A stretch of DNA of 12,012 nt, taken from assembly GCA_947593895.1 (NCBI GenBank), contig CANQDY010000028.1, forward strand, positions 1 through 12,012, read 5' to 3'. The position numbers and the translations under genes were made by a program. Source of the DNA: an uncultured Bacilli bacterium (GTDB taxonomy: Bacteria > Bacillota_I > Bacilli_A > RFN20 > CAG-449). Under the pieces are notes generated by a model. The model was not told the DNA's origin and did not search any database. It worked only from the letters and a program-made list of their open reading frames with translations. Below, one piece after another: positions 6,125 to 12,012 of this stretch (positions within the stretch are counted from its first letter, which is position 1; each line of letters opens with the position of its first letter).

Positions 6125-7600
6125 ATGTATTTAGGCAAAACGATTGAGGAATTGCATGAACTTTTAGTTAATAAAATGGTAACTCCATTTGAATTAACAA
6201 AAGAAGCAATTGATGCGTTGAAAAAGGATACTACAAATGCAATTGAAACTATTTGTGAAAAAGAGGCATTGGATTTTGCCAAAACTTTAGTTGATCCTGA
6301 ATTTGATAATTTATTGTGGGGAATTCCATATATTTGTAAAGACAATTTTTCTACAAAAGGAATTTTAACTACTGGTTCAAGTAATATTTTAAAAGATTAT
6401 GTTCCCGTGTTTGATGCAACAGTAATAAAAAAATTAAAAGAGAAGAAAGCAGTTTTAATTTGTAAGTCTACACTTGATGAACTTGCTATGGGTGGAAGTG
6501 GAATGACCGGACATAAAGGAATTACTTATAATCCATACGATTCTAGTCACACTTATCGTATAGGTGGTTCAAGTTGTGGCAGTGCATCATTATGCGCTCA
6601 AGGAATTGCTCCTTTAGCATTAGGTAGTGATACTGGAGATTCTGTTAGAAAACCAGCAACTTTTAGTGGCTTAGTTGGATTAAAACCAACCTGGGGGAGA
6701 ATTTCTCGTTTTGGTTTATTCCCATTTGCTCCAAGTTTAGATCATGTTGGCTATTTTACTAGATCTGTTAAGGATAGTGCTTTCGTTCTGGAAGTTCTTG
6801 CTGGAAGTGATATTGAACATGATGCAACTTCTTCTCCTAGAGAAGTAGAAAAATATTATTCTTTAGTTAATGGTAGTATTAAAGGTAAAAAAATTGCTTA
6901 TATCAAAGAGATTAATAAAGGTATCAGAGATCAAGTCATTAAAGATCGCTTTGATTATTGTTTGGATTTATTAAGAAAAAATGGTGCAATAGTTGAGGAA
7001 GTATCATTAGATCGTAATTTATTAGCGAGTCTTTATCCGGTTTATATGATTATTTCTTGTGCTGAAGCAACAAGTAATAATGCCAATTTAGATGGAATCA
7101 AATTTGGGCCAAGAATTGGGGGAGAAACTTCATATCAAGAAGTAATGATGAAAGCAAGAACTGCGGGATTTGGAGAATTGATTAAAAGAAGATTTGTTAT
7201 TGGTTCTTACTCATTATTAAGAGAAAACCAAAGTGTTTTATTTGAAAGAGCACAAAAGGTTCGTCATCTTCTTGTTAATAAAGTTAATGACATTCTTAAA
7301 GAATATGATGCATTTATTGCTCCATGTTCGGGAAGAATAAAAAGTGAATTTGTTGAAAATAGTGATAATGTTACCGATGAAATTGATATTGACAAAATGA
7401 TTATTGAAAACCATTTAGGCATCGCTAATTTTGCTGGTTTACCATCAATATCAATACCAGTAGGAATTGACAATGGATTTCCTTTTGACTTTAATATTAC
7501 TGGTCGCGCATTTGAAGAAGTTAATGTTTTTAATATTGCCTATGTTCTAGAAAATGAATTGAATTTAAAAAATCTTAGTGTGATTAAGGGGGAACGATAA
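6125..7600 (+). CDS. gatA: Asp-tRNA(Asn)/Glu-tRNA(Gln) amidotransferase subunit A (amidase)
   Basis: GatA is the glutaminase subunit of GatCAB; it releases ammonia from glutamine and passes it through a tunnel to GatB. It belongs to the amidase signature family with a Ser-cisSer-Lys triad. Here the Lys is K72 (ICKDN), the cis-Ser is S149 (GGSSCGSA, 147-154) and the nucleophile is S173 in GSDTGDSVRKPA (167-178). The 24-residue step from S149 to S173 equals that of known amidases. Other family stretches are LDELAMGGS (117-125), GLKPTWGRISRFG (185-197), SLDHVGYFTRSV (204-215), SSEAxSN-like SCAEATSNN (311-319) and GLPSISIPVG (438-447). The length of 491 aa is normal. The canonical GSDTGGSIR reads GSDTGDSVR here, placing Asp beside the nucleophile where a Gly of the oxyanion hole is expected, and GGSSGGS reads GGSSCGS. 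Start: ATG directly after the gatC stop, with GGTGG in the gatC end as ribosome binding site. Confidence 0.96.
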   Translation: MYLGKTIEELHELLVNKMVTPFELTKEAIDALKKDTTNAIETICEKEALDFAKTLVDPEFDNLLWGIPYICKDNFSTKGILTTGSSNILKDYVPVFDATVIKKLKEKKAVLICKSTLDELAMGGSGMTGHKGITYNPYDSSHTYRIGGSSCGSASLCAQGIAPLALGSDTGDSVRKPATFSGLVGLKPTWGRISRFGLFPFAPSLDHVGYFTRSVKDSAFVLEVLAGSDIEHDATSSPREVEKYYSLVNGSIKGKKIAYIKEINKGIRDQVIKDRFDYCLDLLRKNGAIVEEVSLDRNLLASLYPVYMIISCAEATSNNANLDGIKFGPRIGGETSYQEVMMKARTAGFGELIKRRFVIGSYSLLRENQSVLFERAQKVRHLLVNKVNDILKEYDAFIAPCSGRIKSEFVENSDNVTDEIDIDKMIIENHLGIANFAGLPSISIPVGIDNGFPFDFNITGRAFEEVNVFNIAYVLENELNLKNLSVIKGER

Positions 7601-7601
7601 T

Positions 7602-9032
7602 ATGAATTTTGAAGCAGTTATTGGAATTGAAATTCACGTTGAAATGAAAACAAAAAGTAAAATGTTTTCCTCTTCTCCTATTGCTTTTGGAAAAGAAGCA
7701 AATACTTTAGTTCAACCTTTAGATATCGCTTTTCCAGGAACAATGCCTATTGTAAATAAACAGGCAGTTATTAATGCAATTAGAGTTAGCCATGCTTTAA
7801 ATATGGAGATTGATCATGAACTTTGGTTTGATCGTAAAAATTATTTTTATAGTGATTTACCAAAAGGATTCCAAATTACTCAAGATAAACGTCCAATCGG
7901 TAAAAATGGTTATGTTGATGTAAAATTATCTGATGGGAGTGTAAAAAGAGTTGAAATTGAGCGTCTTCATATGGAAGAAGATACTTGTAAACAACTTCAT
8001 ATGGCAGATTATACTCTTCTTGATTATAATCGTGCGGGTACACCATTAATTGAAATTGTTTCTCGACCAAATATTCGTTCTGGTGAAGAAGCAATGAGAT
8101 ATGTTGAAGCAATTAAATCAATTGTTGTTTTTTCTGATGTCAGTGATGGAAAAATGGAAGAAGGATCTTTACGTTGTGATGTTAATGTTTCAATTAGACC
8201 ATGTGGAAGTGAAAAGTTTGGTACCAAAGTTGAAGTCAAGAATTTAAACTCAACGGCAAATGTTCAAAAGGCAATTGACTTTGAGATTAAAAGACAAACT
8301 AAATTACTCCTATCAGGAATTCCAGTTGAGCAGGAAACTAGAAGATTCGATGAGATGAAAAGAGAAACGGTCTTAATGAGAAAAAAAACTGATTCGGTTG
8401 ATTATAAATATTTTACTGAGCCAAATATTGTACCAATCAGATTGAGTAATGAGTTTGTAGAAAATGCAATTAGAACTTGTCCGGAACTAGCAAATGAAAA
8501 ATTAGTTCGTTATATTAATTTTGGATTAAGTGAGGAAGAAGCCACGCAAATGTTACAAAATCGTGCTTTATCAGGTTATTTTGAACATTGTTTGAGTATT
8601 AATGTAAAACGTGCAAAATTATATTGGAACTGGATTATGGGAGAAATACTTGGATATTTAAATAAAAATGCAATTGATATTTCAAAATTAAAAGTAACTC
8701 CAGATAATTTAGATCATTTGATTGAGATGTTAGAAAAACAAGATTTATCTTCAAATCAAGCAAAAATAGTATTTGAAAAAATGACAATTGATAATAAAGA
8801 TGCATCAAAAATTGTTGATGAGCTTGGCTTAAAACAAAATTCTAACGAAGATGAAATTAGAGCTCTTGTCGATGAAGTAATTGCGGAATTTCCTCAATCG
8901 GTTATTGATTATAAGGCAGGTAAAGATCGTGCAGTTGGTTTTTTAGTTGGGCAAATTATGAAGAAAACTAAGGGAAAAGTTAATCCTGCGGTTACTTCAA
9001 AAATTATTATAGAAAATTTAAAAACAAAGTGA
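7602..9032 (+). CDS. gatB: Asp-tRNA(Asn)/Glu-tRNA(Gln) amidotransferase subunit B
   Basis: GatB is the tRNA-binding kinase/transamidase subunit; it phosphorylates the misacylated Glu or Asp on tRNA and adds the ammonia delivered by GatA. The length of 476 aa matches the family. The PET112 core is evident: VIGIEIHVEMKTKSKMFSSS (6-25), DRKNYFYSDLPKGFQITQ (77-94), RLHMEED (121-127, metal and active-site acids), NRAGTPLIEIVSRP (143-156), MEEGSLRCDVNVSIRP (185-200), FGTKVEVKNLNS (206-217), QETRRFDE (244-251) and DYKYFTEPNIVP (267-278). The C-terminal YqeY-like tRNA-binding helical domain ends with KDRAVGFLVGQIMKKTKGKVNP. It starts one base after the gatA stop; AAGGGGG at 7586-7592 is the ribosome binding site. 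It is the only complete gene here ending in TGA, and that TGA is part of the next ribosome binding site. Confidence 0.97.
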   Translation: MNFEAVIGIEIHVEMKTKSKMFSSSPIAFGKEANTLVQPLDIAFPGTMPIVNKQAVINAIRVSHALNMEIDHELWFDRKNYFYSDLPKGFQITQDKRPIGKNGYVDVKLSDGSVKRVEIERLHMEEDTCKQLHMADYTLLDYNRAGTPLIEIVSRPNIRSGEEAMRYVEAIKSIVVFSDVSDGKMEEGSLRCDVNVSIRPCGSEKFGTKVEVKNLNSTANVQKAIDFEIKRQTKLLLSGIPVEQETRRFDEMKRETVLMRKKTDSVDYKYFTEPNIVPIRLSNEFVENAIRTCPELANEKLVRYINFGLSEEEATQMLQNRALSGYFEHCLSINVKRAKLYWNWIMGEILGYLNKNAIDISKLKVTPDNLDHLIEMLEKQDLSSNQAKIVFEKMTIDNKDASKIVDELGLKQNSNEDEIRALVDEVIAEFPQSVIDYKAGKDRAVGFLVGQIMKKTKGKVNPAVTSKIIIENLKTK

Positions 9033-9036
9033 GGAA
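9031..9036 (+). promoter_or_regulatory. Ribosome binding site of the DJ-1 gene, overlapping the gatB stop
   Basis: GAGGAA at 9031-9036 shares its first bases with the gatB TGA (9030-9032) and lies four bases before the ATG at 9041. This supports ATG 9041 rather than the in-frame GTG at 9029, which precedes the site, and suggests translational coupling to gatB. Confidence 0.65.
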
Positions 9037-9040
9037 AGAT

Positions 9041-9586
9041 ATGAAAGGCTTAGTTTTAGTAGGAGATTATTTTGAAGATACTGAATTAATTGCTACGATT
9101 GATGTATTAAAAAGGCATAATGAAGATATTACTTTGGTTAGTATGATGAAACGTCATGAAATATTATCAAAATGTGGAATAAAATATTATATCGACAAAC
9201 TTTATCAAGACATTGATTTAGATGATTATGATTTCTTATTTATTCCTGGAGGACCGGGATCATTTAAAATTTTAGCCTTTATGAATGAAATAAATCAAGC
9301 AATTAATTATTTTTATAGTCATGACAAATTGTTGTGTGCAATTTGTGCTGCACCAATGTTAATAGGAAGATTAGGCTACTTAAAGAATAAGAATTATACA
9401 GTTTATCCTGGATTTGAAAATTCAATTATCGGTGGAAATTATCTAAAAGATCAAGGAATAGTTCAAGATGGAAAGATTATAACTGGTAAATCAATGTATT
9501 TTTCAATTGAACTGGGATTAAAAATAATTGAATATTTTTATGGCGAAAAAGAAAAAATAGAATTAGAAAAATCTTTAAGACAATAA
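9041..9586 (+). CDS. DJ-1/PfpI family protein (YajL/ThiJ-like), 181 aa
   Basis: Members of the DJ-1/ThiJ/PfpI superfamily are small cytoplasmic proteins with a reactive Cys. They have been linked to oxidative stress response, glyoxalase-type hydration and repair of glycated molecules, and the exact activity cannot be told from sequence. The start is ATG 9041, preceded by GAGGAA. Visible features: strand KGLVLVGDYFEDTELI, where E15 matches the conserved Glu that contacts the reactive Cys (DJ-1 E18 by alignment of the D-V-L/M-R that follows); FLFIPGGPGS (65-74); and the nucleophile elbow CAICAAP with C102 at the DJ-1 C106 position, plus a second Cys at 99. YPGFE (122-126) has Tyr where DJ-1 has His126, as in YajL-type members that also lack a third catalytic His. 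GKIITGKSM (144-152) is the usual late motif. The length is typical. It lies eight bases after gatB and 13 before the flippase-domain gene, within the operon. Confidence 0.9.
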   Translation: MKGLVLVGDYFEDTELIATIDVLKRHNEDITLVSMMKRHEILSKCGIKYYIDKLYQDIDLDDYDFLFIPGGPGSFKILAFMNEINQAINYFYSHDKLLCAICAAPMLIGRLGYLKNKNYTVYPGFENSIIGGNYLKDQGIVQDGKIITGKSMYFSIELGLKIIEYFYGEKEKIELEKSLRQ

Positions 9587-9599
9587 CGGAGGAGAACTA

Positions 9600-10652
9600 A
9601 TGTCCAAAAAGCAAATGATTTCAAACATTATACTAATTTTGGCAATAACTATTTTAGTGACCGTAGTGATTTTTTCATTAGATGATTTCGGTAGTGTTAT
9701 TAATGTAATTAGATTTACAAAATATCAGTATATACTCATTGCTTTTGGATTAGTAATTACTTATTTTTTGTTATGGCCTGTAACGGTCATTATTCTTACT
9801 AGGTTAAGAACTAAAGAAATAAAAAAGCGAGATATATTTTTAATTGGATCAACTGAACATTTTTTCAATGGAATTACTCCTTTTTCTAGTGGAGGACAAC
9901 CATTTGAAGTATATGCATTTTCTCAAAAGAAAATTAAGGCGAGAGATTCAACCGGAATATTAATGATGAATTTCATTTCTTTTATGATTGCAACTAATAC
10001 CTTTGCAATTGCCTCATTATTTTTTTATAAATCATTTATGTCTAAAATGAGTAATTTTACGGCAGTAACAATTATAGGTTTCTCTATGAATTTTTTAGTT
10101 TTATTTATTATTTTCCTTTTTGGAATCAGTAGAAAATTTTCTTCATTAATTGTTAAAATTGCAAAGTTGTTTGCAAAAATCAAACCATTAAAAAAAATTA
10201 TAGAAAGTAAAATTTATTCTCTTGAAGAATATATTGATGGAGTTCAAGAAGCATTTAAGAACCTGATGAAATATAAGTTTCATTTCTTGCTTTGTTATTT
10301 TATTAATGTTGTAAAAATGGCAATCTTTTATGCTATTCCGTTTTTTATTTTACTTTCATTAAATGTTGATGTGGGGATTAATGATTTAACATATGTAATG
10401 CTTGGAACATCATTTGCAACCACTATGGTTGTTTTTTTACCAACTCCAGGTTCAAGTGGTGGAATTGAATTTGCCTTCAAATCAATTTTTGCTTCTTTAG
10501 GAGTAGATTCAGTAGTCGCAACAAGTGGTATGTTACTTTGGAGGGCTATTACCTTTTTCTTCCCACTTATGTTATCATTTATTTGTTATATGATATTTGT
10601 TGGAAAATTGAAAAAAGAAAATAAGAAAAAAGAAGAGGTAGGAGTAGTTTAA
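9600..10652 (+). CDS. YbhN/AglD-like flippase-domain membrane protein (LPG synthase TM family), 350 aa
   Basis: This polytopic membrane protein belongs to the family covering the transmembrane region of lysylphosphatidylglycerol synthase MprF and stand-alone YbhN/AglD-type proteins (UPF0104). Family members are implicated in lipid translocation or envelope lipid metabolism. Two signature stretches are present: FNGITPFSSGGQPFEVYAF (89-107) and LPTPGSSGGIEFAF (280-293). Predicted helices lie near 9-26, 44-67, 118-142, 155-176, 228-256, 264-280 and 313-335, with a basic amphipathic segment at 178-225 between them and a Lys/Glu-rich tail. No MprF synthetase domain follows, so aminoacyl-lipid synthesis by itself is not expected. 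ATG 9600 has GGAGGA at 9588-9593, six bases upstream. Its TAA overlaps the ATG of the GT8 gene by one base (TAATG), so the two are likely translated together and may act on the same lipid-linked sugar; that is inference. Confidence 0.88.
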   Translation: MSKKQMISNIILILAITILVTVVIFSLDDFGSVINVIRFTKYQYILIAFGLVITYFLLWPVTVIILTRLRTKEIKKRDIFLIGSTEHFFNGITPFSSGGQPFEVYAFSQKKIKARDSTGILMMNFISFMIATNTFAIASLFFYKSFMSKMSNFTAVTIIGFSMNFLVLFIIFLFGISRKFSSLIVKIAKLFAKIKPLKKIIESKIYSLEEYIDGVQEAFKNLMKYKFHFLLCYFINVVKMAIFYAIPFFILLSLNVDVGINDLTYVMLGTSFATTMVVFLPTPGSSGGIEFAFKSIFASLGVDSVVATSGMLLWRAITFFFPLMLSFICYMIFVGKLKKENKKKEEVGVV

Positions 10653-11485
10653 TGATAGAGATAGTTTACGGTGGAAATAAAGCTGTATTAGAGGGAATCA
10701 GACTTTCTTCTTTATCGATATGCAAACATTGTTCTAAACCAATTCTTTTTTATATTTTAACGATGGATTTAAGAAATGTATCAAATAGATATCAACCAAT
10801 TAATGAGGAAGAAGTAGATGAATTAAAATCTCAATTAAGAACGCTTAATCCTGATGTTGATGTGCGTTTATATGATTTGACTCAAAAGTATTTAATGGAA
10901 AATAAATATAAAAGGGATATTCATCATTCATATACTCCATATTGTTTACTTCGATTATTTTCTTATCAAATTGAAGATATCGGTGATAAAGTAATATATC
11001 TGGATGTTGATACTATGGCATATGGGAATATTGAGGAGTTATTTAATATTGATATAACCGATTACGAATTAGCAGGTGTTAAAGATGCCATGGGTAAATA
11101 TTGGATCAATCCTAAATACATTAACTCTGGAGTGTTGTTAATTAATATGAAAAAGGTAAGAGAAACTTCTTCCTTTGAAAGAGCATTGAAATATACCTTG
11201 TCACATCGATCAATTTTAATTGATCAAAATGCAATCAATCATTATTGTAAGAAAAAGCTTTATCTTGAAAATAAATTTAATAATCAAAGAAAAATGACAG
11301 ATGATACATTGATTAAACATTTTTGTAAAGTATTAAAATTTTTTCCATTTATGCATTGTGAGAATATTAAGCAATGGCATATTGATAAAGTTAGGAATAA
11401 ACTGCAAATTCATCATTTTGATGATATTTATAAAATATATTTTGATTTGACAAAAAAAAGAACATCAGTTAATCACAAAGATTAA
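10652..11485 (+). CDS. GT8 family glycosyltransferase, 277 aa
   Basis: GT8 enzymes are retaining transferases that use UDP-sugars (often UDP-glucose or UDP-galactose) and Mn2+. The GT-A fold is visible: the N-terminal strand IEIVYGGN followed by a helix with LSSLSI (18-23), YCLLRLFSY before the metal site, the DxD motif in YLDVDTMAYGNIEELF (116-131, D118/D120), the acceptor-side NSGVLLINMKKVR (158-170) and DQNAIN (191-196, usual DQD-type). H223 in IKHF (221-224) corresponds to the third metal ligand. The usual GxxKPW end is replaced by CKVLKFFPF. The C-terminal roughly 50 residues are Lys- and aromatic-rich (NKLQIHHFDDIYKIYFDLTK) and might contact membrane lipids. No membrane helix is seen. 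The start at 10652 overlaps the preceding stop; AGGAG seven bases upstream is the ribosome binding site. The acceptor is unknown; a glycolipid is plausible beside a flippase-domain gene. Its last codons form part of the terminator stem. Confidence 0.92.
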   Translation: MIEIVYGGNKAVLEGIRLSSLSICKHCSKPILFYILTMDLRNVSNRYQPINEEEVDELKSQLRTLNPDVDVRLYDLTQKYLMENKYKRDIHHSYTPYCLLRLFSYQIEDIGDKVIYLDVDTMAYGNIEELFNIDITDYELAGVKDAMGKYWINPKYINSGVLLINMKKVRETSSFERALKYTLSHRSILIDQNAINHYCKKKLYLENKFNNQRKMTDDTLIKHFCKVLKFFPFMHCENIKQWHIDKVRNKLQIHHFDDIYKIYFDLTKKRTSVNHKD

Positions 11486-11497
11486 TGATGTTCTTTT
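11456..11497. terminator. Bidirectional rho-independent terminator
   Basis: AAAAGAACATCA (11456-11467) pairs perfectly with TGATGTTCTTTT (11486-11497). After a single bulged G at 11468, TTAATC (11469-11474) pairs with GATTAA (11480-11485) around an ACAAA loop, giving about 18 bp. On the + strand the stem ends in TTCTTTTAATT; on the minus strand it ends in GTTCTTTTTTTTG, an even better U-tract. It therefore serves both the converging GT8 operon and the ABC transporter gene. The left arm and the stop codon of GT8 lie inside the stem. Confidence 0.88.
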
Positions 11498-11499
11498 AA

Positions 11500-12012
11500 T
11501 TATGCGCTTTTTTCAATCAAATTGCTATTTCTTTCTTCTTCAATTTGTTCAAATTGATAGCGATAAAGAGTGTAATAATAGCCACGCTGTTTTAATAATT
11601 CTTGATGGTTACCTTGCTCAATTATTTTACCATTTTGAAGACAAATGATATTATCTGCGTGTTGAATTGTTGATAAACGGTGAGCGACAATAAGCATAGT
11701 ACCAATATTCATCATATTTAATAATGATTGTTGAATGATTTGCTCGGTTTCAGTATCAATATTCGCAGTCGCTTCATCCAGAATTATAATTTGTGGTTTG
11801 TGAACAACCGTTCTTGCAAACGATAATAATTGACGTTGACCAGAAGAGAAGTTTTCTCCACGTTCTTGGACCGGTTCTTCTAACCCATGATCTAATTTAT
11901 TGATAAATTTATCTGCGTTGACATATTTGCAAGCTTCAATAATTTCTTCATCTGAAATTGATTCATCACGTAATGAAATGTTACTTTTTATAGTTCCGGA
12001 AAATAAGAATAC
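11500..12012 (-). CDS. ABC exporter, C-terminal part of the nucleotide-binding domain (5' end outside window)
   Basis: The minus-strand frame is open from the right window edge to TAA at 11502-11500, giving 170 residues; an internal Met near 11715 is not the start. It is the end of a fused membrane-plus-ATPase subunit of the exporter (B/MsbA-like) family. In order: VFLFSGTIKSNISL (1-14), directly after where the Q-loop should be; ERGENFSSGQRQLLSFAR (50-67) with signature FSSGQ; Walker B IIILDE (75-80) with the catalytic Glu present; D-loop ATANIDT (81-87); the H-loop VAHRLST (109-115, H111); and EQGNHQELL. The tail YYYTLYRYQFEQ is typical of heterodimeric exporter halves such as BmrD/YheH or EfrB. 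Because Walker B keeps Glu, this would be the non-degenerate type of half if it pairs with a partner, whose gene should lie beyond the right edge. Substrate unknown; drugs or lipids are usual. Confidence 0.93.
   Translation of the reverse strand, partial: VFLFSGTIKSNISLRDESISDEEIIEACKYVNADKFINKLDHGLEEPVQERGENFSSGQRQLLSFARTVVHKPQIIILDEATANIDTETEQIIQQSLLNMMNIGTMLIVAHRLSTIQHADNIICLQNGKIIEQGNHQELLKQRGYYYTLYRYQFEQIEEERNSNLIEKSA

Noticed and set aside
6121..6345. Open frame on the minus strand inside gatA (others lie at 7264-7473 in gatA and at 7876-8112 and 8024-8239 in gatB)
   Set aside because: They run antisense to strongly conserved genes, show no family motif and have low-complexity composition typical of shadow frames.
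9029..9040. GTG at 9029 as start of the DJ-1 family gene
   Set aside because: The Shine-Dalgarno sequence lies between this GTG and ATG 9041, and the family's first beta strand begins at the ATG (MKGLVLV).
11500..11715. Separate 71-codon gene beginning at an internal Met
   Set aside because: The frame is open to the window edge and encodes the signature, Walker B and D-loop of an ABC ATPase upstream, so this is only the end of a larger gene.

Overview
This window is AT-rich bacterial DNA, best explained as a low-GC member of the Bacilli or a relative of the Mollicutes. The evidence is the strong A/T bias in codons, Shine-Dalgarno sites of the AGGAGG type, short operons with overlapping genes, and the gene set pcrA, gatC, gatA, gatB. 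All tryptophan codons seen in the confident genes are TGG and gatB ends in TGA, so the standard bacterial code fits and the mycoplasma code (TGA = Trp) does not. The lineage is inferred from style and family resemblance, not from a marker-gene tree.

Layout. (1) Positions 2-628, + strand: the 3' two-thirds of galE (UDP-glucose 4-epimerase), entering from the left edge. (2) Positions 629-936: a gene-free convergent gap with a series of inverted repeats, one of which is a good terminator for the minus strand. (3) Positions 937-3040, minus strand: a three-gene set of membrane proteins (305, 153 and 232 aa), of which only the first resembles a known family, DUF2232/YybS. (4) Positions 3121-3531, + strand: a small membrane-anchored thioredoxin-like protein, divergent from the membrane set. 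(5) Positions 3612-11485, + strand: a tight seven-gene run of pcrA, gatC, gatA, gatB, a DJ-1/PfpI protein, a YbhN-like flippase-domain membrane protein and a GT8 glycosyltransferase. It starts at a clear extended -10 promoter and ends at a strong bidirectional hairpin terminator. (6) Positions 11500-12012, minus strand: the C-terminal nucleotide-binding part of an ABC exporter that continues beyond the right edge.

How the genes fit together. The + strand operon joins DNA repair and replication (PcrA), tRNA-dependent amidation (GatCAB, making Gln-tRNA(Gln) and/or Asn-tRNA(Asn)), a possible stress or repair hydrolase (DJ-1 family), and two envelope genes (YbhN-like and GT8) that may act on glycolipids or another lipid-linked sugar. 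galE at the left edge could supply UDP-galactose to such a glycosyltransferase, but that link is inference.

No CRISPR array, tRNA, rRNA, insertion sequence, prophage module or recognisable riboswitch was found. The least explained parts are the minus-strand membrane operon with its structured 3' flank, the small thioredoxin-like protein beside it, and an Asp in the GatA oxyanion-hole motif. Nothing seen here amounts to a clear new defence or mobile system.
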